Positions 1 through 11,900 of a stretch of DNA of 64,000 bases are shown here, piece by piece. The DNA is from Strigops habroptila (lineage: Eukaryota; Chordata; Aves; Psittaciformes; Psittacidae). Made by a program: the position numbers and the translations under genes. The stretch lies in contig NC_044278.2 of the NCBI RefSeq assembly GCF_004027225.2, forward strand, positions 56,909,743-56,973,742, read 5' to 3'. Position 1 is the stretch's first letter. Every line of letters starts with the position of its first letter. The notes below the pieces were generated by a model. The model made no database searches. It was given only the letters and a program-made list of their open reading frames with translations, and was not told the DNA's origin.

Positions 1-3000
1 ACTACAACCCATTGCAGATTACAATGTATTACGAATTGCACACAAAGATGCTGAACAAGGCAACTATATCTTATCATGTAGTGGTTTGATTCATATACAG
101 TGGTGGTTCACTGTAGAAAAGATAAGACATGCAAACTTGTCTACTAAAGTAGGCTATCAGTAAACAAACAAACCTGACCACTCTGTTCTTTGATAAACTT
201 CCCTGAAAGAATAATATGAAAGTTCTACAAAATAACAACTCAGTTTTAACTGTGAAATGCTTTTAGTTCACAAGAAATATTCTGAAATGTGTTATTGTAC
301 ACTGCCATCTCCTGGGACCTTCCTGCATTTCAAAAACATCTGTTTCAGCCGTTAGGACAAAGACCAGCAGTTCTTAAATCAAAAAAAAAAACTTTAGTAA
401 GGCAGATTATTCCACCACATAAAATACAAAAGGGAGAAAAAACCTCAGTCTGTTCTCATTACTTTTTAAGTGTAAGAAAAGTATTCTGTTCAAATACTTC
501 AGAAGGAAGTCAACTTTTCTTCTATAAACAATCTTTCCCGGAAATACAAAACATACAAAATCTGAGCATTGGCAAAATTCCAGCAAGTAGGGAGCTAGAT
601 AATTTCTGATGAGTAGTCAGCCATTGAATACACATATATATATACACCTGTTGTCACAGTTAAAACCACAAAAGACATGCATTCGCACCACACATGCACG
701 TATTTCTAAATTTAAGACTGTTAAGGATGCAATTCCAGTGAAGCTTTCTCTCACTAAATCCAGATATCCTCCATAAGCTAGCAAATACTGGGATCCAGAT
801 TTAATTCTATGAATGTTTTTAACATTACATTTGAAAATATTGAAAGAAATATGCATATTTCAACTACCTTTAAAACAATACTGATGTTATCATTGTGTTG
901 CTTCATTTCGCCTTAAATCGATGTTATGGACTCATCAAATTTACAGGATTATTCTTGCAAGATATGTGTATTTAATTGGTATTACACAAAAAGGTTTTTT
1001 TTTTCCCTTATTTATGCTGCAGCACTACAAAGTAAAACTGCATGCACTTTCAAAGCAGCTATGTTTGATGGCACTTACTATACAGGACAAATGCAGGCAT
1101 CAACAACTGCACATTGTGAAGGTCAAGCTGCTTAGAAAACCTTTTATCTGGCAACAGTTTTTCCTGGATTCAACTGGGAGAGCAGGTTGCAAACAGTGAC
1201 ATCTGTAGTGACAACTTTCTCCACACAGGAGGCTCACCTCAACCTCCACCTCAGCCTCTTTTCCTCTCCAGCTAAGGAGGAGTGGGAAGGAAAAGATACA
1301 CATTTTGAAACCTAGCCCCAAACTCAACATATAGATACAACACAGAGTATCTTCCAGGTGTGGTTCTCAACCTGCAGCCTGTCCCTCAAAGCACATCAGT
1401 GAAAAATGACCAAGAAAGCACAAACCTCTCTTCAGTTTAAATCCCCTGTGCTCACACCTCAGCTGTGCCATTTTGGGGGGCCACCAACTGAAAAGCAGCT
1501 GAAAGTCACCCCCCCGGGGGATGCAGACCCCAACTGCTCCAGGCCCACCGGCTCTTGCACGCCGTGTCCCTGGACCTTGTCTTAAAATAATCGCTTTATC
1601 CCCTGGGGCAAAGGGCCCTCCCTGACCCCCTGCCCTGAAGGGCCACCCACCAGCCACCCAACCGCCCTGGCTGGCTGTTTAACGGCCAGACCTCTGAGGA
1701 CGCCCTGGTTCCGATTCAAAAACCACCACACAGCAACGGCAAGAGGGCGGCCACCAGCCATGCATGAAGGAACCGGCTGTAACGCCCCGCTGCCTGCCCC
1801 GGCCTGCGCTGAGCGCACTCGGTTAGTTTGAGCCCTCGCTGTGGCCATCGCAACCCTGCAGAGCACCTCAAGCTGGGTAACGTTTCAGATATGGCCTGTC
1901 CTGGGTTAAATGGCTTTTCTGCTCTGGAGGAGGGAAGCCCTGAAAAAGAGGAAGAGGGTGGGGATGGGTGCAGGGAGAACTTGAGGCATGGGGCAGAAGC
2001 GTTTTGCTGGCACCAGCGAATTGAGAAGCAAGATGGTGGGTCTAAGCAAAAAAACAGGTGCACTTGCATGTGTGCACGGAAGCTCATAGCCACCCTCATT
2101 TCCATTTCCCAGTAATTTAACACTGTCAGGCAATCTTAAAAGAAGCAGCTTCTCCACACATACCTCCCAGCAGACAAAGTCACCCAGTTTGACAAGTCAC
2201 TGTAACCCATTTAATTTCATACGCAAGACACAAAACCTGCTGAGAAAAAAAAAGCCCATACCAAAAAAAAAAAAAAAAGAAAAAAAAAGCCGGCAAAATC
2301 TCCAATATCTTTGAAACATCAAGCAAATACCAGTGCAAAAGCAGCTCATGGAAAACAGCAGCATTTCTTCAATCTCTGATTGTCTGACTTAGACCGTGAA
2401 GGTAAGCAAATCCAAATATAATGGAATAAGATCTATTTTAAACTTCATTTGCCTGCAAGGCAAGATGGGCAATCATTTTTTCACTGCTGGTCCCTGCCTT
2501 AGCCTCTACGTGGCAGCAGAACACAGCAATACTCCCTCAAGCGTGGATTTCTACAATCCTACTTAAAGGGGGATGAATGGAGGTTACAAAGGAGCATAGG
2601 AGGAGAGTACACAGCTTTACCTGCGCACTTGCCAGGTCAAGCAGCACTGATCCTGCCCCTTTCCCACTGGGTAAATGGACAAAGCAAATGAACTTTGTAT
2701 CCCGTGTGGTATGGCAGCTATCTGCTTCACTCACTACACATCAGCAAAAAGAGTTGCCAGGCCAAGGTTAAGCTCCTAAAACCAGACAAAGCACACGCAA
2801 GGAAAAAGGAGAGGCATTGATCTTTACTACAGCTTGTAGGCAAAGTAGCTACTCTTAAGTCATTATCCTGGCTCTCCAAAGGGAGGGTTCAGTCTCTCCC
2901 ATAACTGTGTACATAAACAGTACAGAGTTCATCAACTTCAATGTCATACAGGAGGCTGGAGATCTTATGCTTTCATTTTATACACGGTCACCTGAAATTT

Positions 3001-4779
3001 TCCCTGTGACCTTCAGGTAAATGCGGAAAATCAAGCACACCTAAGAATAAGGCCTTACACTATCGATGCGGAGGTCAGACACATCTCTCTTTGGATTTGT
3101 CACATCAGTCAAATCTTGATTTCAGACCATTTGCATTTTCTTTACACATACCAGTTCACCTACACCACCGCAGAGAAAAACACTGCGTGAAGACTTACTG
3201 CTGTTTCTATTGCAGCCAACAAGGACCCACTATTCATTTCTAACTAGGATCTAGTTCAAAATGCCATTGCTTTTCAAGCCCTGTTTAGCACCTGTCTCCC
3301 TGTCACTCCAAGTAGATGACTGTACCTCTTTTTGGCAAGACCCTTCTTCTCCACAGCTTCCTTCATCTCTTGCCCTCTATGTCTTTGAGTTCCACCTTAA
3401 ATTTCACCTCCCTTCCACTTATAATTTTAACTACATAACAGGATTGCTTAATTCTGCAGCTTTTTGCAGATGAAGAAGCTACAGAAAAAAATGTAGGCAA
3501 AAGTGATAACAGGAAAATCAGTGCTGGATGAGGAGATATCACCACCAGGATGAACTTAGGTTGTATGTAAAAGCGTTTCTCTGCCTTAAGTAAATCTGAG
3601 TCTGTCAAAATAAGGACCTTTATTCCTTACTGACTTACACCTGTTTTGATCTCAAGCACCCACTCAAAATGAGTGTAAAAAATAATTCAAATTTGGCAGT
3701 TTCTCACGCTTGCTTTCTAAATGACTGCTCAAGATGCAAAACAGGGGAGAATGGAGCTCTTATCTGAAGTTTTAAACAGTTCACTTCCAACTTGTTCTGG
3801 TTATGCAGATGAAAAAGAGTGAGCACAAAGTTATCCTGTATTTGCAAAATCTGTTACTCAGTGGATACCCAGAAAACTATCAGATGTCCTTAAAACAGCT
3901 TTTCCAGTCCATAAAACACAATGATGAGTTTCAGTTTCCAGCTGTTGCATTTGCGGTGCAAAAAGAAACCTAATCAAAATATTCCTGTGTCTCCTCTTAT
4001 TTTCAAGAAATACCACATTTGGAAGATTAAATCTCTGGTTCATTCTCTATTTATTTCCTTGTATAGTTTATGCCACAAATCCAAGAACCAGTTTCAGAGC
4101 CCATTAGTGAGTAATCGGCACTTTTATTATTATTGCCTTCTACGCCCTTGAAGGAGTCTCTGAAACAAGAGACATCAGACACAGACCAGAATAATGTCTC
4201 CAAAGTGTTTTCTTTTCTGAAAGGACTTTAGATTCTGCATACAACTGACATGGTCTGATTGGCTGTCAGTGATGTCACAACTGTGCTTATAATACCCAGT
4301 AAATGCAGAAAGCTAATTGTATTCCTTTTTAATGTGTAAATTCTACTCCATAATAGCAATAAGACACAACAGACAATGCACTTCAAGGGGATTACTGCCC
4401 TTTTGAGCGATTAAAGCTATTCAGCTTTCAGCTTTAGAAACAGTGGTGAGGAAGTAATTTCAGTCATACAGGAGCTCTAGCCCATCTATTGAAACAGGCG
4501 GACTGCCCGGGGCAAGAGGAAGCCAGCTCCCCCTCCACACACCCCCAGATGGGGTCCAGCAAGGAAGCATTTAAGGCAATCATTATACTGCTCTGAATTA
4601 GTATGAAACAAGAGATAGTGGTTTGCAGCATACTGTGCTGTTGGGTTCTAAATCCTGCATGGGTGAGGCTTGAGTGTCCCTTCACGAAGTGAAAAAACAG
4701 GTGGCACCTGACTCTCTTATTTCTGGCCCCCCACTACAGTTCTCTCATACTGTTACAGTCACAGTCCTAGTGAAGGATA

Positions 4780-4880
4780 GGTTAGTCCACAAGGAACTAG
4801 AGTATAACCTAGGGGATAAGGGCCGGTTAGTCCACAAGGAACTAGAGTATAACCTAGGGGATAAGGGCCAGTTAGTCCAA
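4780..4880. repeat. 45-bp tandem repeat, about 2.25 copies
   Basis: Unit one starts at 4780 (GGTTAGTCCACAAGGAAC), unit two at 4825, and a partial third at 4870 that diverges after about 11 bases. Units one and two are identical or nearly so, which implies a recent duplication. It lies inside VWA3B intron 7. Confidence 0.95.
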
Positions 4881-5282
4881 GACTGACAAACAACCTTAGG
4901 TGAATCACTAAATGTCATACATGCCATAGCAGTAAGAAGAGGATAACACCATTCTGCATTTGGGCAACACTAATTCTCCCCAGCATAATGGCGTAGTGAG
5001 CCATTAGAATAAAGAAGTCTTATGCCTCCTGCCATTTTAAATATTTTTTTTTTAATTTAATGTTCTGCTGATAAAGATAACAGATTTGACATACACAAGT
5101 GTGTATGTCACACCACAAGCTGGTCTCCTCCCAGTTTAGCTGAAACCTCAGTCCAGTCCCACTGAACGATCAGGCTGACTTGACTTACCCAGAGGAAGTT
5201 GTGCTGTGACTAGTAAGAAACACACCGAGCACTTTCTGCCCAGTTCTGCCTCCCAGTAAAACTCTTTCTTTCTGTTATTTGT

Positions 5283-5342
5283 TTCCTCCTGTTGTTTTTT
5301 TGGTTGGGTTTTTTGTTTGGTTTGTTTTGGTTTGGTTTTTTA
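5283..5342. repeat. T/G-rich low-complexity tract
   Basis: Runs of T separated by GG and GGG pairs. Similar tracts occur at 57280-57400 and 58845-58915. No gene content. Confidence 0.7.
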
Positions 5343-5872
5343 TCGATCCTGCCCCCTCCCTCCTGCCCCCATTGCACCTTCTTCTCTATGGTTCTTTAAC
5401 TGTGCTTGTTGCCTTTCTTTATGACAAATTCAGATCTTGAGAGCAGTAAGTCAACCTCATGTGGATTTAATCCCATTATATTACGTATGAACTTGCTCTG
5501 ATTTTATTGGCCGTTGTATGACACAGTCTTCCACGCTATTTCTCTTTCTTTCTGCCATTTCTCTATACATTTCCACAAGGTCACTGGCATAAGCACACCA
5601 GTACTATTCTTCATCTCCCTAAATAAGTGTTCTTCTACTCTTTTTCACTTCTCTTTCATTCTCACATGCACATCCTCTACTCTCTTCACTTCTCTCTTTT
5701 CCTTTCCCTCTCTTTCCTGCACACGGAATTTCCATTTGACCAGTCCTGTTCTCACCCCACCTCATGCCTACAAGCTTATTTTGATTTTACACTTAGCAAG
5801 TTCCTACATGACATTTCCATTCTGAAACCTCACTGAGAAAATCAGTATCATCTTGGTTCATATATTACCTAC

Positions 5873-5997
5873 CTAGTGGCATTCGCCCTTTCACTTTTCT
5901 GGAATTCAGGGCAATTAGACCTTTTCCATCCTCTTCACATTTTAGTGCAGGTCCAGCAGCATCTCTATAGTCATTCTTCTCAGCAAAAGCATGGAAT
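5873..5997 (-). CDS. VWA3B: VWA3B coding exon 7 (end of VWA-like domain 1); last exon in window
   Basis: 125 bases; acceptor cttacag before 5997 and donor GTAGGT after 5873. It completes Arg, then encodes FHAFAEKNDYRDAAG and ALNSRKVKGRMPL plus one base (residues about 304-346). Human VWA3B has RFHAFAERTE and TWNSRKLKGKLPPG. An alternative donor four bases further (GTAATA, after 5869) exists but fits the splice consensus less well. The following exon was not found between 1 and 5872, so the intron is longer than 5.8 kb. Confidence 0.9.
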
Positions 5998-8900
5998 CTG
6001 TAAGACAAAATGAATTTTCATCAGTATGTAAATACATAAATACTTACCTAATTTTAACGAGATGTATGTCACACATGCAAGATCATAGTGGTGTACAACT
6101 TCAGAATTATCTGCTATCTATTCAAGATATCTAAACCTTCAACTACGACATTATTAATATTATCAAACCTTTTATACACATTTCATGAAGAACATCCTTT
6201 TATTTTGGTATCATTTACTCTAAGGCATCTTCCTTTTCAATCTCCTGGAAATCTGTTTTTGATAATGCTTTTAACATGATGAGCGAAAACGTCACTTGAG
6301 ATGTCTGAGATGATACTAACACCTTTTTATCAGATTATCCTCTGAGTTGAAAGCCCAACAGGAACATTTATTTCATTATTGACATACAAATCAGGAAGTC
6401 AAGCAGACTTCATTTACCCTTGTCAAAACAGAAAAGTTCTCAGAACAGGAAAAAGGTGCATTTCTAAAGCAGAACTACACTAGAAACAGGCGCAAGCCAT
6501 GAAAAGCCCATGAACTTGGCCATTCCTGTGGGAAAGCTGACTTAAACGTATTGACAATTATTGGGCAAATACCTACCAACAAGTTATTAATTTGCCTAAT
6601 AAGTCTCTGCACCAAGGCTAGACTCATGTAAAAAGAAGGTTGTGAGAATCATATCAAACAAAACAATTTCTCTCAGCTCCTTGCCACAACCCTTCTTGCT
6701 TTGCTCTACCACACAAGAAACATTCACTTCCCCTTTATAAAGGAAGTAAAAACATTGCCAAAATAAAATGAAGGATGGTGACTGGCAATGTACCTGGTAT
6801 CATGGAGGAACCACTGTTCTAAATGACCACCATCATTTTAGACACACGTCAGACCAGAGCAAACAACACTTTCCCGCCGTCCTGTTTTTTGGCAGATGCT
6901 CCATCTCTTAAAAGCTACTTCTAAACACAGATGGCTATAAAAGAGCTAAGCAGCTGCCATCTTACCAATTGCTCTGCTGTCATTTGGGAGATTCTACTGT
7001 TGGAGGTCTTCCCACTCTTGCACAAACAGCAGTGAAACAGAAAGCAGCCATTTCACGGCTCTCTAACTGTACTGTGGTTTCTGTTAAGCAAGCACCTCCT
7101 GACTTATACTGCCCACCTGCTATTCAGCATGAGTTTGGTATTGCGGGGGTTTTGTCTGCTCATTTATTTTGCTTATTTTGATATCAGAATCAAGAGTAAA
7201 GTTTTATTATCTCTTTCTACCGAAGGCTGATTCTCACCACATGGCTGATTCCCAGGATAAAATAGCCAACGAGCCACGTGGAGTATGTCAGTTTCCACCA
7301 ACCGTACTAAATAGATGCTAGAGAGCATGGTACAGAACTGTATTTCCACACAACCAGGTCTAATGGATAACACCACATCAGTTTTCTGTTGTTCCAGGAA
7401 CTGCCCATCAAAGGACAGGCAACATCTTTTCAGTACATGTCTGTATGGCACTTGATCCAACAAAAATCTAGAACTTTTGCTGGTGCCTGTGGATATTGTC
7501 AGAGTACAAAGCAATACAATAAAAAATTGTTTCAGTTTATGTTGTGACCCTTTCCCCTGAACAATTTTTCAGACTTCAAAAGAGGAGCAGATGACAGACC
7601 ATTTACGGTATAAGAAAGGAATGGCCTTTCTGCAAGCCTGTGAGCACATGTATGGAGAGAAGCTGGTCTGTTCAAGTAGGTCCTGCATTTTAACCATATC
7701 TCTTGGACTATTTCCCCAGTTCGCCCAGATCACTTACTGAACTACTTTGTCTCATTTTCCTCATGAGTAGAACAGGGATTATATTAAGATGCCTTCCAAT
7801 ACTATTCCTAGCAGCAAAGCACTTCACAAGTATTGAAATCGTTACTGTGATTCTTCTTTGCCATACCTGCCAGAGGCCAAGCGGCTCAACTCTTTCAGAA
7901 AAAAAATTGTTTCATCTTCCCTTGCATTGAAAGATACAGTGTGGACCGGACAGGGGCCATCAGAAACCTTCTCAAGGAGGAGCTCCTTTGTATCCACTGG
8001 CACATCGCCCACAACAAAGTAATAAACAGCTTCAACCTGTCATTAAACAAAAAAAAAAAATTGGAAATTGGAAGACATTGCTTTACATAGATGCTTGGTA
8101 CTTACTCAAGCACTGTCCTGTGCTGAGTACTGGTAGGAAATTTTGGTAGAACCGATGCATTGCGCTATAAGCTAAAGGAATGACAGGAAAAGCTATGTCT
8201 AGGGAAAAAAAGAGCTATTGTTATGGAGCAACTTCTGCTGATGAAGCCAGTTCTGAGCAATGAGTCATTTAGGACAGTTCTGTGAGTATGCAGCTTTTGC
8301 ATAGGACTGAACCGGGTCTCCCCCAGCCTCTACCCCCTGTACAGTGAAGCTTGTACTTAAGTGAACTGCCAGTTATGAATGATAATGACTGTAGTTAGAA
8401 ATAATTGAAGTTTGTTTCATGTTGAGCACCTGCCACAATTGACTCCTCCAGATTGCCTATTAGCCCAGCAATATCCAGAAAAAAATAGATGTCTCACTGT
8501 TGGACAGATTTTAATTTTTTTTTGTTCATATATGGACCCACCAGGTCCAACAAACCTCTTTTTTTCATCCAGACAATACTGAAATCTAAATACAATCTTT
8601 TTTGTTTCCTACCAAGAAATCAGTAATACGCTGCAAATGGAAAATGTTAATAAAATTTAGGAAGGAGATATTTAAAAAAGCAGTCATATAAAATATATCT
8701 GTTGCACAATCTGTTCCTCACCCAGTTCCTTTTTAATATCGGTTTCAGACATTGAGGTTCATCTGGATGAGATTCCACCACCATAGGGAACCAGAAGGAA
8801 ACTCAGGCCAAATTTACTTTCTCCTTCAAACAATGTCTCAGAATGAGATTTGCAAAGGAGTTAGGATGATCTGTGAACATGAATGGATCTTAATGGCAGC

Positions 8901-11900
8901 AAAAATCAATGATTCTAGTCCACACACAGTAGGCCAAATTTTCCATTAAAATTTCTGCTGCTAAGGAACTGAAACAATGTGCACTGTAAGCAAATTTCAT
9001 AAAATACCTCTTTATAACAAAAGTTTTAAGTGACTAGCTCAAATGATGGCATATATGTTTTATGCCTTGTGACTCTGCTATAACAAATAAACTTTCAGAA
9101 ACAGAATTTCATTGTAGCAATTTCTGAGCATGCTTTGTCTTTTTGTCCTGGAAGAAACTCTAGCTACAACCTGGCTGATGAAAAAGGATTTGCATACCCC
9201 TACCATGGGTTAATGCTTAAGTAAATCTCTGTACCTACTATTTTGGATTTTAAAAGTAATTTTCTTCATGAACATTTTGGATACATAACAAAATTAAAAT
9301 GGTTTCCCTGTCTTCAATAATGTTGGTACTAGCAATTTTCTCATAAACTTGAAGCCCTGAAGAACATATATGGCAAAGAAAGTGGAAGGGAATATGTCTT
9401 CTCTTTCCCTTAATGACTGACTATGTTATTCTGTGTACTCTAAAAAACAAAATAAACAAGTTTCTGCATTCAAAATGCAGCACATTTACATAAACAGACT
9501 ATCAGTAAACATAGTATGCAGCTACACTTGGGGAAAAAGAAACTTTCCAAACGCCGTCATTAATATTTATCTTTGCAATATTCATCAGGGCAAATCACAG
9601 TAGCCAGTCTGGCACTGAATATTCTTGGATTTACTTGAGCCTTCTGAAAAGATGTATGAGCTTACCGCCTCATCACTCATGGCTTCCAGCAGAGCTTCAG
9701 CAGAGTTGGTATGGCTGGCAGCTGTCATATGGTCCAGCCTCCAGAGCCATGTAACAGCAGACTTTACAGTATGCTGAGACACAGGAGTAGATTTCTGTTG
9801 CCACTTCATAAGATCCTGAGCAGCCCTGAAAATAACCTTAACTATAAATCAGAAATAGCGACAATAATGCTGGCAGAGCAAAAGAGTGGAGCTCTGCTAC
9901 TGCTACTATTCTTTTATATTATAAGTAATAATTATAGTAAACCACAGATATTAAATCTAGACTTGCCATAAAAGCAGTAGAGGAAAAATACTGCAATTTT
10001 AATAAGAATTTTTTTTTTGAGACGTGTGTTTCCAAAGTAAGGTTAAGAGAACTTAGGAGCACTTTAAAAACAGTTCCTAATTCATACCTCCCCTTCAAAT
10101 AAAAACGCAATCAGTTTTTTAAAATACCTATGAAAAAAGCCCTTGGCTTCCACAGGTCTCTTTCAACAACTTGCTGTATGACCTTTGTGTCAGACCATTT
10201 TAACTGACATGCGTTTTTTGTAGTGGGGCTGATATTTATCTACCGATCAACATAAAACTTGTGATGCCAAGCTTTTTGGCATTTTAATTGATCAAGGGCC
10301 TTAGTCTTACTGGCAGTACAGAAGTGCAAAGTATATGAGTATGCACGCTTCTGCATTTGTACATAAAAAGACAGAAAGCAAATTAAAAAACAACTGGTTT
10401 CAGTAGCTGTGACATTCCATCAAGCACTATTTTGAAGAGTTTCCTGCAAATCCAAAGGACAAGTATGTTTTCCAAGATTCTTTTAAATTAATAAAACTTA
10501 TATGCTACATTGTCCTTTGTCTCCCTCCTGCGAAAACAGACAAATCAATGAACTCAATTACTGTGCTTCAATTTTGACTTGGCTTTGCAGATTGTTTTTA
10601 AAGAAAATGTTTTATGTACTTCTCAAAAGCTATGGAAGTTATCTTCTACTTTTCAAATCTCAGCTGTATCACAAGCTAGAGAATTCAGATAGGGCACCAG
10701 AATCAAACGTGTAGGACAAAGCTTGGGTAAAACATCTTTAAGAATCATACTGTAGCTGCAAGTTATGATTGTGGAACCAATTTTAAAATTATATGACCTA
10801 ATTTGTGCATTTTTTTCTCATAGTGACAAATTTCTATTCATCTATCCAAACCCAAGCTTATATGTTCAAACCTTTATGCATATATGAGAATTTCTGCAGA
10901 GATACATAAATTTTAATAGCTGCTTCTATTCTTCTATTTTAACTAAACCCAAATTCATCTACTCATGTTAGGGAACAAGCACTTGTCTTTTGTTATGGAA
11001 ATCTAGTATTGTTTCCTAGTTCTGCTGCTGAGTTCGGTGACCATGGAAATCTATAGAAACACAAATGACTATGCCTGTGTTCATGGCACTTGTGGGAGTG
11101 TACATTTAGCTGTAAGGCAGAAACATGTAATGCCTATAGACACAAGAATGCCTAGGCAGTCAGTGGGACCTCACTGTTTCACTCTGTAATACTTAGATGC
11201 CTGAAGAGCGCTACTGCTATTGCAAAGTTCCCCTTATCATTCTGTTTTTCTGTGCTACATTTGTAGAAGGCATATATCAGTATTTAGGTTCTGTTAGCCT
11301 TTATCTGTTCTTCAGATAACAATGGTCTGCTGCTAAATGCAAGTAGCAAGCTTAGCATGACTGTGGGTGCAACTTGGTGGAAAATCTATAGATACACCAT
11401 GACATGAATCAGAACAATTTCCACTACAGAAAGTGTATTATACAAACACATGTCGATATGATATGTGACTCCTTTTTATTCTCCAGCAAAGGACAGACAT
11501 GGACTCCTTTGTTTAGCCTCGAGAGAGAAGGCTCTGGGGAGACCTTAATGCGGCCCTTCAGTACCTGAAGGGCACTTGTAAGAAAGATGGGATCAGACTT
11601 TTTAGCAGGGCCTGTTGCAATAGGACAAGGGGTGATGGTTTTAAACCAAAAGAGGGGAGATTTAGATTAGAGATAAGGAAGAAATTTTTTTACAGTGAGG
11701 GTGGTGAAACACTAGAACAGGCTGTCCAGAGAGGTGGTAGATGCCCTATCCCTGGAAACATTCAAGGTCAGGTTGGATGGGGCTCTGAGCAACCTGATCT
11801 AGCTGAAGATGTCCCTGTTCATTGCAGGGGTGTTGGACTAGATGGCATTAAAGGTCCCTTCCAACCCAAACCGTTCTATGATTCTTTGATTCTATGATTC

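Larger units (their letters stand above)
1..5872 (-). other. VWA3B: VWA3B intron 7, partial
   Basis: No exon of the next VWA3B segment was found on the minus strand. The stretch contains a GC-richer block at about 1.37-1.87 kb, an A-rich tract at 2260-2288, a 45-bp tandem repeat at 4780-4880 and a T/G-rich tract at 5290-5342. Open frames in the 1.37-2.16 kb block resemble no protein I know and overlap on both strands. Confidence 0.6.

Noticed and set aside
617-856. Minus-strand frame considered as the next VWA3B exon
   Set aside because: The sequence does not resemble the human VWA3B segment expected after exon 7, and the phase and splice signals do not fit.
1367-2157. Cluster of overlapping frames in a GC-rich intronic block
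   Set aside because: Frames on both strands overlap and none shows conserved motifs; not CpG-dense enough to call a promoter.
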